Assembly (NCBI GenBank): GCA_949361645.1
Contig: OX442417.1
Coordinates: 17,711,323 to 17,775,322, forward strand
Direction: 5' to 3'
Source: Spongilla lacustris
Taxonomy: Eukaryota > Porifera > Demospongiae > Spongillida > Spongillidae
DNA: 64,000 nt
The notes below the pieces were generated by a model that saw nothing but the letters and a program-made list of their open reading frames with translations, searched no databases and was not told where the DNA came from. Positions 10,640 to 21,581 of the stretch are shown here, one piece after another. The translations under genes and the position numbers were made by a program. The stretch's first letter is position 1; each line of letters begins with the position of its first letter.

Positions 10640-13020
10640 GCCTCATGCACACATTACAAATCACAATTGTAAAACAAGACACACTGAAAATACATAAAAA
10701 AAGGTGGACAACTCATTTTAAATTAGCTTTTTTTCTTCAATTGCTTTCTCAATTAATGCAATTTCATTCAGCTTGCTTGTAACAGCCTTAAGCATTAGTC
10801 ATCGGCCGAAGACTGCAATGCAGTGGCATCATATTGAAGCCTTTTCTTCTTTGCCTTTAGGTCATCAACTTCCTCCACTAAAGTCTCCCATTTGCTTATC
10901 TGCTGTTCAGTTTTTTTCAATTCCATTTGATTTCATATACTTCTGTCTAGCTACAATGTAGGCTACAAGACATAAGCATTTCTTTCACCACTAGCAATGG
11001 GATTTTCTATATTGCCCCTGCAGATGAGATGGCATCACAAACTATCCTTTGGGGTACAATGTTTTCTTGTTTTTCAAGTTCTATACTTCTACCTCCTTTT
11101 TTATAGAGAACCCACGCTCCACTATAGCTTGGCCATGAGACAATACTATTATCATCTTGACAAATGAAATAGCTCGGAACCATGGTTCAGATGGAAAATA
11201 CATCAATTCGGTAATGGTTGGATCAAAATTCTTAAATGTATATGTATTCCAACGATTTATCTAAATAGCAAGAAAATTGACTTGCAAGTTCCGGCATCAC
11301 AGTCACATTCCTTCACTTTTTGCGCTTGAATGCAACATGTAAGGATTGTTCTAAAATCTGCATTGCACTTGGAAGGGTTTGCAAATTGTTCCCGTGGATC
11401 CATGCAACAAATATGTTGTGCAAATGCATAAGTCAGTGGGCTCTTGTGCATCATTGTTTTAACAAGTGCTACTAAAAATGCTTTGCAATCCATTTTAAAC
11501 CATGGCCACGTGGATGTCTGGCCACGCCCAACTAGGTATGTGGTTATGTCCGAGCGATTTGAGCCTATGTACATGTAGGTATAGCTGTGGTGCGTGGCAT
11601 GTAAACATTAGAAATTCGTTGCTGCATGTCTCGAGGCAGATAAAATATTGTGTTTGCGAATACATGATGTCAATCAGCTAATGTATATGTTTTATAGGAA
11701 CTGCATGCTTGTTGCTAGTGAGCGCCCATCCAGATCGAAGCTTAGTACATGTTTAAAAACAATATTATAAGTGTTATTGCAGTACCGAAGTATACATGTA
11801 TAATCGACAGCGAATAATTGTGTAGACTAGTTGCATGTGCATGCATATGGTGTGTGTATTATACATTTATTGCGACAAAGCAGCATTAAAAAGCAAAGCT
11901 AGCTAGCTAGTATCTAAGTTAATTGTATATATCCATCAGGCAGTATGCAGAAAGTCAATAACAACTATACATGTATTTATTATCTCTCTCGCACTGGATC
12001 ATATGAGATAGTTTTGCGGGACCCCAGCAGAAATTCATTGAATAGTGTTGTTCCCTTGTTTGTACACTCTTAACACATGCTCTAGAACCATCTCTCTCCC
12101 ACTGGATCATATGAGACAGTCTTGATCCCAGCAGAAAGTCATTAAGTAGTGGTGTCCCCTTGTTTTGCACCCTTATCACATGCTCTGCATGGGCATTGGC
12201 CATTGGGTAAGGTCTCAGATAGCAAAAAAGTTAAAATTATGTCGCTTTCCCAAACACATGACCTTAATTGGCGGTTCATGTTTGCAAAAAGAGGTGTACA
12301 TGTGTAAATCAATCAAAGAAGTCTCTAGTTCCTAAAGTAATTATTACAAATTGGAAGAATGATGAATGTAGGGGAGAACATTATGATATCGCTATAAGGG
12401 CATTGCCGTATTGGCAGCTAGATTTATATATATACATGTATAATGAGATACCTAAATTTAGATGTAATGTGTATTTAACCTGTGAACCTTATAAAGAGTA
12501 CCTATGTTGTATTTTATGCAATTATAGCATCATTATCTTGAATACTTTTACAGTAGTCGCATGGAGAAGTCAAGCGGTCACAGTTTTTTATATCGCGGTC
12601 CATTCACATTGCGTACATTGTTAGTCACCCGAGACGCAATGTTTGAAACGTTTTAACTTTTGAAATAGTAATTTTTTTCCGTGGCAGAACCATAATTTTG
12701 ATGCATCAATTTGCTCTTTTAGGCTATGCATAAAACCGGTTCTAGTTTTATTCATTTTGAAAAATTTATTAAAGTGCCTAGTAAGGCTCCAATGTTAAGA
12801 ATTTCTTCTCGATTAGAAGAAGTGCATGCATGTATACGATTTGGTTCGTGTACCCTACAGTAAAGGTTAGTGAAATCTTCAAAACCACTTAGCTTTTTCG
12901 TACTCCCTGATGGCAGTGTTGGGAGTGTATCAAATTATCCGGTAAGTCATTTGTGTAGGCTAGCAGCTAAAATGCTTAGTATTCTGCAGGCCCTGTGTTG
13001 GAGCTAGAACATCATACGGA
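10640..13020. other. Gene-poor region
   Basis: Only short ORFs are present. The one structured feature is the two-copy direct repeat at about 11983-12190. The DNA is AT-rich with scattered TACATGTA. Confidence 0.5.
11983..12190 (+). repeat. Two-copy direct repeat, ~105 bp each
   Basis: Copies at about 11983-12087 and 12090-12190 share CACTGGATCATATGAGA, CCCAGCAGAAA, TTCCCTTGTTT or CCCCTTGTTT, and ACATGCTCT. The minus strand is open through both copies (82 codons), but the product is not recognisable. Confidence 0.6.
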
Positions 13021-15069
13021 TACAAGATATAAAAATTTAATTTTTAAAAATAAAATTGGTGATGTAGGATTTATAGACAGCAATTGAATAAAAAGTATGG
13101 AAACAAGGAATTACGGATATTATGCATTCATTAAATTATAAATATTACATACCTACATTTAGCACAGAATTTCAGGCAGGTAATTTGCTAAATAATGTAG
13201 GTCTGTAATATTCATAATTTAATGAATGCATAATATCCGTAATTCCTTGTTTCCATACTTTTTATTCAATTGCTGTCTACAAATAGGGGGGGGGGGGACT
13301 TATTACACTTTTTTTTTAATTTTTTGTTTCTACCACTCTGAAAATATGTACTGGGTCACACTGAATGTGAAAATAAATTTCAAAGAATTTTTAACCCCTC
13401 ACAACCCCCCTGTACATACCCCTTGAAGTTCTTGCATATATCGTGAATGGATAAAACAGAGGATGGCATGAGTAGAAACAAGGTCTAAAGGGGGGAAATG
13501 CCTTGGAGGTGTAGGCTACTTTAAATCAGGTGATCTTACTCATGGTGTTTTGCCAAAAAAAAAAGACTGTAGCATTTTGTGCATTAATACATGTACTTAG
13601 TTGAGCTATTTGTGATATATTGCCAACATCTACTAGTGCAATGTACTCCTGCTTTTCAATGGCTTTATCTCTTGCCTGCTAGAACTGAATGCTTTAAGCT
13701 CCTAAATTTGGAAAAGGCTGCATTTAACTGTGCCACTGATAGTCAATTATGCATTCTAGGTATGCTTTTGAAATGTGAAGGGGTATAGTAATGTGAAGGG
13801 GTATAGAAGCAATGTACTTATACTCTTATAAACCAGTTTTTCACATTCAGTGTGACACAGTACATATTATCAGAGTGGTAGAAAAGGAAAATAGAAAATA
13901 ACATACACACACACACACACACACACCTCTACTCTTATGTTACTGATGTTTTTATGTCATGGTGTGCTTATCAACTCAATTGTCTCAAGTTTTTGGCTAG
14001 ATTTTCATAGAAAGACTGCTCTTTTAAGAGAGGGAATGCATGCAAGTTCCCAGGTCAGAGTGGACCAACATATCTCTTGTTTTGTTATGTGAGGGTGTGC
14101 ATTCTATACCTAACAGTTAAGTAATCTTGCACAACATGATTGCGCATACTGTTCAGGTATTAAAACCTCTGTACTAAATAAAGTGTGCTTTCAAAATGTA
14201 ATATTGTGAGCTTCTACATGTAGCTGTGTGCATTATTCATTTAAACACCTGTAAGTTTTAGATAATGGGGAAGATTGCAGTTTTATAGAAAGGTGTGCTT
14301 TGCATCATCATATTGGATCATAGTGTGTGCTATTGCTAATGTTTCCGCTTTTACAGTTTGGTTCTTATATGGCCATAGCATCTCAACAAAAGTTAGAAAG
14401 AGCACCAGTACATAATCTTGATGCTGACCAAAGTGTTGGCTTTATAAAATTTTAAGAGGATCAAAGCAGTGAATTACAGCTTCATCAACACAAGTTAAAT
14501 GTGCAGCACATTATATAATTGATAATACTGTTACCACGCAGGATGATACAAAGGATATTCCAAGGTAGCCAAAATGTGTAAAACCTGAATTGTGCCTCTT
14601 GCTAAATTGCAAATCTAACCTTGGATAGAACAATCTAGAGAAACTTGTTTACGCATGGGTGGACTGTATAAATGACTACCCTTGAACTTCTATGTTTCTT
14701 TCATTACGCAATTTTTTATTATGCTCTTGCCAATGCCTAAATGAAAGACAGATGTAAATCAAGGCAGTATATTACTAGTCCACATACCTAATTCCTTAGT
14801 TTATCTTTTACTGCTATATGGTGCCATAGGTGGTGTATATACCTATGTACATGTATACATCCGTGTTTTGTAAAACTTCAAGGGTACTGTACAGGGGGGT
14901 TACTCTTAGTATAAAAATTTAAAATACATGTTTTCCTATGTTTCTTAATGCCCTCCATATTCTGAGAGGGGTAGAAACCAAAGTCATACCTAAGACCCCC
15001 CCCCCCCCCCCTACTACAAATCCTACATCACCAATTTTATTTTTAAAAAATAAAATTTTTATATCTTGT
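13021..15069. mobile_element. Foldback element with ~400-bp imperfect inverted arms
   Basis: The left end (ACAAGATATAAAAATTTAAT..., GGTGATGTAGGATTT) is mirrored at 15018-15069. Farther in, TACCACTCTGAAAATATGTACT (13330s) corresponds to the right arm near 14960-14980, and AACCCCCCTGTACATACC (13400s) to GGTACTGTACAGGGGGGTT near 14882-14900. G/C homopolymers at the same place in each arm also match (13288-13300 and 14996-15010). The interior of about 1.4 kb has no coding ORF. The 13330-13390 sequence is repeated inverted at about 13840-13884. Confidence 0.65.
13068..13286. mobile_element. Small palindromic MITE nested in the foldback left arm
   Basis: TAGACAGCAATTGAATAAAA at the left is mirrored by TTTTATTCAATTGCTGTCTA at the right, with arms of about 95 bp (AATTCCTTGTTTCCATAC shared inverted) and a short loop near 13175. 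The right arm of the host element runs straight through this position, which argues for insertion after the host arms formed. Confidence 0.7.
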
Positions 15070-15254
15070 TACACTCCTTTTTTTTCCCCGGCGGGTTCCT
15101 AGTTACACGTTGCATGCATGAGAGCAAACAAAGAAAGAAGGGCAATCTTGGAATATGATATAGAGCATCACATCACAGCAGTATAAGACAGTTTGATCTG
15201 CTCACTTGCTATCATCAGTAAATCACATCACAATCAAAAAATTCTTTCTTTTAG

Positions 15255-15800
15255 ACAGCCAAGTATCTGAACTGGCATGTGAGCAACACCCAGTCTCTCA
15301 GCCAGATTATTTTGAAAGGCGAGGGGACTCATATAAAAGAAGTAGTAGTGGAGGAGAGGAGGTATTAGTAGTGAAGGAACAAAATATTATGCTCAGACCA
15401 CAAACCCAGGCTCCAACCAGAGCATTATGATATTTAATGCTATTTTCTAATGCCTATAGCCTAACACGCTTTTCATTAAACCACTATGGATTACCAGCTA
15501 CCAAATTGGCTTATCAGGATCGCACACACACACACACCCCGTCATGAAACTATCCTCACATGATTCAAAGCCCTCGTCTCTTGACTGAAGGTATGCATGC
15601 ATTCTCCAAAGGCAGTAGCAAAGGCATCAGGATTGATCACCTTCCTTAAATGTCTGTAGCAATTGGCCATTTACAACAAAGATGCTTACCAGATTGCTTG
15701 CCATCTTTATAAGGGGTAGGCAAAAGGATCACAACTGAGTATAGCACAGAATAGGTCTACCATCATGGCCAAACTGTATGTTCATTATATCCAGCTGTGA
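15255..15800 (-). pseudogene. Ldh2/malate dehydrogenase-like pseudogene, copy 1, 3' part
   Basis: By alignment with copy 2 at 37204-37620, this minus-strand stretch holds the C-terminal exons of a malate/L-lactate dehydrogenase-type (Ldh2, PF02615-like) protein. The exon equivalent to the GYKGY motif (about 15775-15800) has a 2-bp insertion relative to copy 2. The equivalent of the copy-2 block PVLVTGDPE (about 15480-15510) carries substitutions and an in-frame stop. The homologous exon encoding EKRKGN survives at about 21130-21210, on the far side of the retrotransposon. It is not functional. Confidence 0.5.
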
Positions 15801-16034
15801 GGGAGGAGGATGGGAGGTGAAGAGAGGATGGGACAGGAGGAGGGGAAGGGAGAAGAGAAGGGGGAGAGGAGAGGAGGGGAGGATGGGAAGGAATTGAAGG
15901 GGGTTCGGAGGGGAAAGAAAATAAGAAAAGGGAGGGGAAAGGGAGAAGAGAAAGGGGAGAGGCGGGGAATGGAAAAGGGAAGGGGGAGAGGGGGAGGAGG
16001 TGAAGGGAGGAGGGGAGGTGTAGGGGGAGGGGAG
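15790..16034. repeat. GA-rich low-complexity tract, left of retrotransposon
   Basis: Almost pure G and A on +, of the GGGAGGAGGGGA type. It continues at 20429 on the other side of the LTR element, so the element landed inside one purine array. Both strands give long spurious ORFs here. Confidence 0.9.
16030..16034. other. Target site duplication GGGAG, left copy
   Basis: GGGAG directly precedes the left LTR, and the same 5 bp follows the right LTR at 20429-20433. Five base pairs fits Ty3-type integrases, but the target is itself a GGGAG-rich repeat, so the match alone is weak evidence. Confidence 0.6.
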
Positions 16035-16152
16035 TGTTATGTTCTAAGAGAGCTCTCACAAAGACGCCATGACTATTACAAAAAGAGCATAATGCAATGG
16101 CAAAGCGCATGCGCGTACAGATATGCATATACATATACAATAAGATACTACA
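16035..16152 (-). repeat. 3' LTR (118 bp)
   Basis: Begins TGTTATGTTCTAAGAGAGCT and ends ATACTACA on the + strand. Identical to 20311-20428. Contains GCGCATGCGC and a TATGCATATACATATAC stretch. Confidence 0.93.
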
Positions 16153-16166
16153 GTTTCCTCCCCCCT
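16153..16166 (-). other. Polypurine tract
   Basis: On the minus strand AGGGGGGAGGAAAC directly precedes the 3' LTR (TGTAGTATC). This is where plus-strand DNA synthesis is primed in LTR elements. Confidence 0.8.
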
Positions 16167-16179
16167 AAAATTCAGACAT

Positions 16180-19100
16180 TCAGAGCTCTTCAATGAGGCG
16201 CCGCGGAGGCCTTGATGGCCTAGTAGAGTGTCTCCTAGGTGGTGACATGTGGCTCTCCTGAGTTGTGCCAGTGGTATCAGTTTCCGGCCCACCAATGCCT
16301 CTGGTGCCAGTGGTACCAGTTTCTGGCCTGCCAATGTCTCTAGTCTTCTCAACAGTCCTTCCTAGGCTAGATCTTGGCTGTGAATCAGACCCAGGTGGAC
16401 CAGTTGTTGTAACATCTGTCGTTTCCTGTTGTGCTGCTCTTGGCTGAGTATTTCCTTGCAATGGTGTCAGTGGCTTCCTTGTTGTACATGGATCAAACTG
16501 CTCTGTGACATCTGTAGTCTCTTGTGGTACATCAGGGAAGTCCTGTACCAATGATTCAGACCGACTCAGTAAATGATCAACATGTACTTTCCTCTGTGAG
16601 CCCCCTTGAGTGCTGACAGTGTAGTGCAAAGGACCAACTGTTGACAGTATGGTACCTGGCATCCACTTGTAGGGAGCATTTGGTCGGAAATCTCTGATCC
16701 ACACATGTGCACCTGGAATAAACAATCGTGGGACAGGTAGTCCTTCCTGTGGTTGCAACTGCTCTCTAACCCTCTCACTCATACAAGGTAAGACGAACGA
16801 CAGTCGGGTACGAAGAGCACGTCCAAATACAATTTGAGCTGGTGATCTCCCAGTGGTGGAATGAGGAACATTGCGGTATGTACGCAAAAATTCAGACAAG
16901 GAAACCCCAACTCGTACGTCCCAATTCTGCTTTGACAGCCACTGTTTGACATTCTTCACCATGTTCTCAGCTAGTCCATTCGTTGATGGATGATAAGGAG
17001 CTGATCGTCTGTGGAGAACGCCGTTATGTGCCAAGTACTCAGAAAATTCTTTTGATGTGAATTGTGGACCATTGTCGGAGACCAGAATTCGAGGAAAACC
17101 ATGTGTTGCAAAGATGTCCTGCATCACTTCAATGGTATACTGAGCAGTCGTGGACGACATGACTCTAACTTCAGGCCATTTGCTATAAGCATCTACCATC
17201 ACCAAAAAATGTCTCTTATTCCATTCCCCAAAATCCACATGGACCCGGTCCCATGGTGCACTTGGATACTGCCAAGGATGACGTGGTGCTAACTCCGGCA
17301 TCGATGCTACCCTTTTGCATTGATCGCAAGAAGCCGCCAAGTCTTCTATATCTTTGTCTAACTCAGGCCACCATATATAGCTTCTTGCTAGTGCTTTCAT
17401 TCTACTGATACCTATGTGACCTTGGTGTAATTCTTCAAGCAGTTTATGGCGCAAAGATTTGGGTATAATCACCCGCTGACCCCACAGCAAACAATCATCC
17501 TGACAGCTCAACTCATTCTGTCTCCTGAAATATAGCTTGTAACTTTCTGCCAGAGATGAAGGCCATTTACCATGACGAACAAATTGAAGTACAGTTGACA
17601 AGTCCTTGTCTGTTCTAGTGCCCTTAGAAATATCTGTAGCAGTCACTGGTAGTGAAGACACGTCCATAGCTAAGATGTCATTGCCCTTGGCTACTGTTGC
17701 CTGAGCTGGCAACCGTGACATACAGTCGGCACACACATTTTCTGACCCTGGAATATACTCAATTTTATACTGATATGCCCCTAATATTATTGCCCATCTC
17801 TGCATACGTGCTGCAGCTAGTGTCGGAATGCCTTTGTCGTGCCCAAAAATGGTGCACAATGGTTTATGGTCTGTAACCAATACAAACTCTCTGCCGTAAA
17901 CATACTGATGAAACTTTTTTACAGCAAAAACAATGGCTAGTGCCTCCCGTTCTATTTGGGCATACTTCATTTCTGCCTGTGACAATGTTCTAGAAGCATA
18001 AGCAATAGGTTTTTCTTGACCTCCTATAACGTGCACTAAACAAGCACCAACACCATATGATGAAGCGTCACAGTAAACCTTTACCGGCTTTTCAACATCA
18101 TAGTGCACTAAAGTAACGACCTCACACACCAACCTCTTAGCTTCTTTAAAGGCTTTCTCATGGCAAGCAGTCCATCCCCATTTTTCATCCTTCTTGAGCA
18201 ACTGATATAAGGGGTGAAGCACACTAGACAACGCTGGCAAGAACCTTGCATTATAAGTCATCAATCCCAAAAAGGACTTTAATTCCGACTTGTTTCGCGG
18301 AACTGCAGCATTCTGAATTCCTTCTACTCTCTCCTTGGTTGGTCTAATTCCTTCTGATGAGACGTTGTGACCCAGAAATTCCAGCGATTCTTGGAAAAAT
18401 CTGCACTTTGGCAGATTCACACGTAACCCATACTGCTGAAGACGTTGAAAAACAGCACGCAAATTCTGTTCATGCTGTTGCCTTGTTTTTCCGGTCACCA
18501 ATATATCGTCCATGTAGTAGACGACCTTCTTGCAGCCTTGCAACACCAGTGACATAGCCTTCTGCCACATGGCAGGGGCGGTAGCTATTCCAAAAGGTAA
18601 GCGGCAGTAGCGGAATAACCCCAAATGTGTGTTGATCGTAAGAAGTGGTCTATGACTTTCAAGCACTTCCATCTGTTTATACGCTCGAGCCAGATCTATC
18701 TTTGAGAAGGATTCCCCTCCTGCTAAGGTGGAGAACATTTCGTCCACAGTAGGTAACGGAAAAGTCTTAGGACAGAGATGTGGATTAATAGTCATTTTGA
18801 AATCAGCACATATTCGAATATTGCCATCCTTCTTTCTTGCAATGACAATAGGGGCTGCCCAGTCACTCCTTTCCACTGGCTCCAGCTCTCCCTCCTTGAC
18901 TTGTTGCCTTATCATCTCTTCCACCTGTTCCCTTAATGCAAATGGCACTGGTCTGTACTTGCAAAACACCGGGACTGTGCCCTCTTTCAGTTGAATCTCA
19001 GCCTTGGTTCCTTTCAATAGCCCCAACTTTTCATCCATTACATCCGGGAACTCGTTCAACAAGTTTACACTGTGGATAGCATGTATCCTGGAACTATCTG

Positions 19101-20289
19101 CTTTGTTACTCCTTAGCATTTTAGACCAGTCCAAACGAAGCTTACACAACAAATCACGGCCCAGCAAGGGAAGTTGCTTGTCTGCATTTTCCACAACGAT
19201 GAAGCAGCCTTCTGCTGACTGTTTTTCGATCGAAACCCTTGCTCTCAACTCTCCCAAGGTAGGAAGGATGGTTCCATCGTATTGACGGAGCACTATTGAC
19301 GTTGGTTGCAGATTTACTTGTTTCAGCTTTTGCCTGTACGTCTTCGCTGGAATTGTAGATACTTCTGCTCCTGTATCAACTTCGAATTTTACTATACTAC
19401 CATTGATGTCCAAATCAGCAGTTAGCTTGGGATATCTATCCCTATTAGCTACTCTATGTACACATACTGGCGCCTCTTCATCACTGGTTTGGCAATCACT
19501 GAGGTCCTCATCTGGTTCCACTAAATGTGCCTTACGAGCTGCATGACGTGTATCCCCCTTGTGACGTCCTGCTGACAACTTGCTTCTACATACTCTGGAT
19601 AGGTGACCCAGTTTTCCACAGGAATTGCAGGTTTTATCCTTATGAAAGCATGTAGATGCTGAGTGGCCCGTTCCCCCACATCTGTAACAACTGTCCTTAT
19701 TCTTGGAGGCGAACACTCTATGGGCAGCTGCATCGTCAAGTTTACTTTCTGCTGTAGGATTCCCTATTTCCCGTATACTCTGTGTCTCCTTATGGACAAC
19801 TTCCATTGAACGACTTTTATCCAAGGCTTTTGTTAGCGTCAAATCACTTATGCACAGCAGCTCCTGTTGTATGCGCTGGTCCTTTAGACCACAGACAAAT
19901 TGATCTCTCAACGCCGTATCCAAATATGCCTCAAACTTGCAGATCTTCGCCAAGCTGCGTAGCTGAGACATATATTCTACAACACCTTCGTCGTCTCTTT
20001 GGAGGCGCTTAAAAAAACGATATCGCTCTGCTATCTCAACTATTGCAGCACTGGTTTGACTTTTAAGTTGAGCCACTATCTCGTCAAGGGAGAGTTCGGA
20101 AAGTTTCTTTGGGCTCACCCAGGTCTTTAGCTTCAGATACATCGTCTGCCCAATCCTTGTAAGGAATAGCGCCTTTTGTTTTCCTTCAGTTATGCCATGG
20201 GCAATGCAAAAATAGTCGAATCGCTCTTTATAGTCATCAATCTGCTCTAACGTTGGGTCAAACGGTTCTACGCCCCGTGAAGATTCCAT
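16180..20289 (-). CDS. Gag-Pol polyprotein of Mag-like retrotransposon
   Basis: A single frame of 1369 codons from the first ATG (20289; the frame is open back into the primer site). In order: a Gag region; two CCHC zinc knuckles (CYRCGGTGHSASTC and CNSCGKLGHLSRVC, about residues 200-235); an aspartic protease with VDTGAEVS (about 305); reverse transcriptase with LPFGIATAPA and YMDD (about 600); RNase H with VYCDASSYG (about 745); integrase with an HHCC finger (HQGHIGISRM, CDQC) and the core motifs VHVDF, VSDNGPQF and HPSTNGLAE. No env and no internal stop. Gag and Pol are in one frame, so no frameshift signal is needed. All catalytic blocks look present, so the copy may be competent. Confidence 0.93.
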   Translation of the reverse strand: MESSRGVEPFDPTLEQIDDYKERFDYFCIAHGITEGKQKALFLTRIGQTMYLKLKTWVSPKKLSELSLDEIVAQLKSQTSAAIVEIAERYRFFKRLQRDDEGVVEYMSQLRSLAKICKFEAYLDTALRDQFVCGLKDQRIQQELLCISDLTLTKALDKSRSMEVVHKETQSIREIGNPTAESKLDDAAAHRVFASKNKDSCYRCGGTGHSASTCFHKDKTCNSCGKLGHLSRVCRSKLSAGRHKGDTRHAARKAHLVEPDEDLSDCQTSDEEAPVCVHRVANRDRYPKLTADLDINGSIVKFEVDTGAEVSTIPAKTYRQKLKQVNLQPTSIVLRQYDGTILPTLGELRARVSIEKQSAEGCFIVVENADKQLPLLGRDLLCKLRLDWSKMLRSNKADSSRIHAIHSVNLLNEFPDVMDEKLGLLKGTKAEIQLKEGTVPVFCKYRPVPFALREQVEEMIRQQVKEGELEPVERSDWAAPIVIARKKDGNIRICADFKMTINPHLCPKTFPLPTVDEMFSTLAGGESFSKIDLARAYKQMEVLESHRPLLTINTHLGLFRYCRLPFGIATAPAMWQKAMSLVLQGCKKVVYYMDDILVTGKTRQQHEQNLRAVFQRLQQYGLRVNLPKCRFFQESLEFLGHNVSSEGIRPTKERVEGIQNAAVPRNKSELKSFLGLMTYNARFLPALSSVLHPLYQLLKKDEKWGWTACHEKAFKEAKRLVCEVVTLVHYDVEKPVKVYCDASSYGVGACLVHVIGGQEKPIAYASRTLSQAEMKYAQIEREALAIVFAVKKFHQYVYGREFVLVTDHKPLCTIFGHDKGIPTLAAARMQRWAIILGAYQYKIEYIPGSENVCADCMSRLPAQATVAKGNDILAMDVSSLPVTATDISKGTRTDKDLSTVLQFVRHGKWPSSLAESYKLYFRRQNELSCQDDCLLWGQRVIIPKSLRHKLLEELHQGHIGISRMKALARSYIWWPELDKDIEDLAASCDQCKRVASMPELAPRHPWQYPSAPWDRVHVDFGEWNKRHFLVMVDAYSKWPEVRVMSSTTAQYTIEVMQDIFATHGFPRILVSDNGPQFTSKEFSEYLAHNGVLHRRSAPYHPSTNGLAENMVKNVKQWLSKQNWDVRVGVSLSEFLRTYRNVPHSTTGRSPAQIVFGRALRTRLSFVLPCMSERVREQLQPQEGLPVPRLFIPGAHVWIRDFRPNAPYKWMPGTILSTVGPLHYTVSTQGGSQRKVHVDHLLSRSESLVQDFPDVPQETTDVTEQFDPCTTRKPLTPLQGNTQPRAAQQETTDVTTTGPPGSDSQPRSSLGRTVEKTRDIGRPETGTTGTRGIGGPETDTTGTTQESHMSPPRRHSTRPSRPPRRLIEEL

Positions 20290-20297
20290 TCTGTACA

Positions 20298-20309
20298 CCC
20301 TCGTCGCCA
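20298..20309 (-). other. Putative primer-binding site
   Basis: TGGCGACGAGGG on the minus strand lies one base inside the 5' LTR. TGG matches the complement of a tRNA CCA end. I cannot name the tRNA with certainty. Confidence 0.6.
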
Positions 20310-20310
20310 C

Positions 20311-20428
20311 TGTTATGTTCTAAGAGAGCTCTCACAAAGACGCCATGACTATTACAAAAAGAGCATAATGCAATGGCAAAGCGCATGCGCGTACAGATAT
20401 GCATATACATATACAATAAGATACTACA
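20311..20428 (-). repeat. 5' LTR (118 bp)
   Basis: Same 118 bases as 16035-16152. Followed on + by GGGAG (20429-20433), the second copy of the presumed target duplication. Confidence 0.93.
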
Positions 20429-21065
20429 GGGAGGAGGGGAGGTGAAGGGAGGAGGGGAGGTGAAGGGAGGAGGGGAGGTGAAGGGAGGAGGGGAGGTGAG
20501 GGAGGTGAAGGGAGGAGGGGAGGTGAAGGGAGGAGGGGAGGTGAAGGGAGGAGGGGAGGTGAAGGGGGAGTGGAGGTGAAGGGAGGAGGGGAGGTGAAGG
20601 GAGGAGGGGAGGTGAAGGGAGGAGGGGAGGTGAAGGGAGGAGGGGAGGTGAAGGGAGGAGGGGAGGTGAAGGGAGGAGGGGAGGTGAAGGGAGGAGGGGA
20701 GGTGAAGGGAAGTGGGGAAGTGAGGATGGGAGGTGAAGGGAGGATGGGAGATGAATAGAGGATTGGAGGTGAAGGGAGGATGAAAGGGGAAGGGAGGGAG
20801 GGGAAGGGAGGATGGGAGAGGAAGGGAGCATGGGAAGGGATAAGTGAAGGGGAAGAGGAGAGGGAGAATGAAAGGAGAAAGAAGGGGGAGAGGAGGGGAA
20901 GGGAGTAGGGGAAGGGAGTAGGGGAAGGGAGGGGGAAGGGAGTAGGGAAAGGGAGGGGAAGGGAGATGAGAAAGCGGAGAGGAGGGAAAGGAGAAGTGAA
21001 GGGGGAGAGGAGGGGATTGGAGATCGGAGAGGATGAGACAGGAGGGAAGAGGACAAGCAAAGGGG
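20429..21065. repeat. Purine minisatellite (18-bp unit) and GA-rich tract
   Basis: From 20429 to about 20720 the unit GGAGGTGAAGGGAGGAGG repeats about 15 times with a period of 18 bp. It then decays into irregular GA-rich DNA to about 21065. Because 18 is divisible by 3, all frames stay open and long spurious ORFs appear. This is the right half of the array interrupted by the retrotransposon. Confidence 0.9.
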
Positions 21066-21129
21066 ATAGCAAGCACAACATCACACCTGTATAGATAATT
21101 CGGCAACATATCCGTTGGACATAGCACAC

Positions 21130-21210
21130 AAAAACATACACATACACCCACCCTTCCAGAGTGGTCCACTCCTCATCCTGGTAGGATGTTGTTCCCTTTC
21201 CTCTTCTCCA
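21130..21210 (-). pseudogene. Ldh2-like pseudogene, copy 1, upstream exon
   Basis: Minus-strand translation gives EMEKRKGN, then LPG, a TGA, then GVDHSGR, ending at a donor GTGGGTG. This matches the Ldh2 block with pattern RKG-x-IPPGWAxD, with TGA where a conserved Trp is expected. Copy 2 at 37860-37935 has the same TGA, so the lesion predates the duplication. Confidence 0.5.
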
Positions 21211-21381
21211 TCTCCACCTAATAACATTGACCAAGAGCAGCTCACAACTGGCAGACACACATATTTGAATGAAAACAATATACCTTCCCCTGAGCAGCAG
21301 TGCTTGTGGCCATGTGATGAACAAAGCTTTGTAGCAACTATACTATGGGGTTAGTTCCAAGGATGCTCTATCATGGAAGAG

Positions 21382-21581
21382 NNNNNNNNNNNNNNNNNNN
21401 NNNNNNNNNNNNNNNNNNNNNNNNNNNNNNNNNNNNNNNNNNNNNNNNNNNNNNNNNNNNNNNNNNNNNNNNNNNNNNNNNNNNNNNNNNNNNNNNNNNN
21501 NNNNNNNNNNNNNNNNNNNNNNNNNNNNNNNNNNNNNNNNNNNNNNNNNNNNNNNNNNNNNNNNNNNNNNNNNNNNNNNNN
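21382..21581. other. Assembly gap (200 N)
   Basis: Exactly 200 undetermined bases between a unique sequence, which is repeated at 32262 (GGGGTTAGTTCCAAGGATGC), and a CA-rich tract. The true size and even the order or orientation across it are unknown. Confidence 1.

Larger units (their letters stand above)
16035..20428 (-). mobile_element. Intact Mag-like Ty3 LTR retrotransposon
   Basis: A 4394-bp element lies on the minus strand. It has two 118-bp LTRs starting TG and ending CA on +, a primer-binding site next to the 5' LTR (20298-20309), one uninterrupted gag-pol frame, and a polypurine tract before the 3' LTR (16153-16166). The LTRs are identical base for base by my reading, so insertion is recent. 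Very short LTRs, two CCHC knuckles and a fused gag-pol without env resemble the Mag clade; clade placement is inference. It sits in a purine array within an intron of an Ldh2-like pseudogene. Confidence 0.93.

Noticed and set aside
20258..21324. 300-330-codon minus-strand ORFs rich in Pro/Ser/Leu
   Set aside because: They are translations of the 18-bp purine minisatellite, whose unit length is a multiple of three; no domain, start context or flanking exon.
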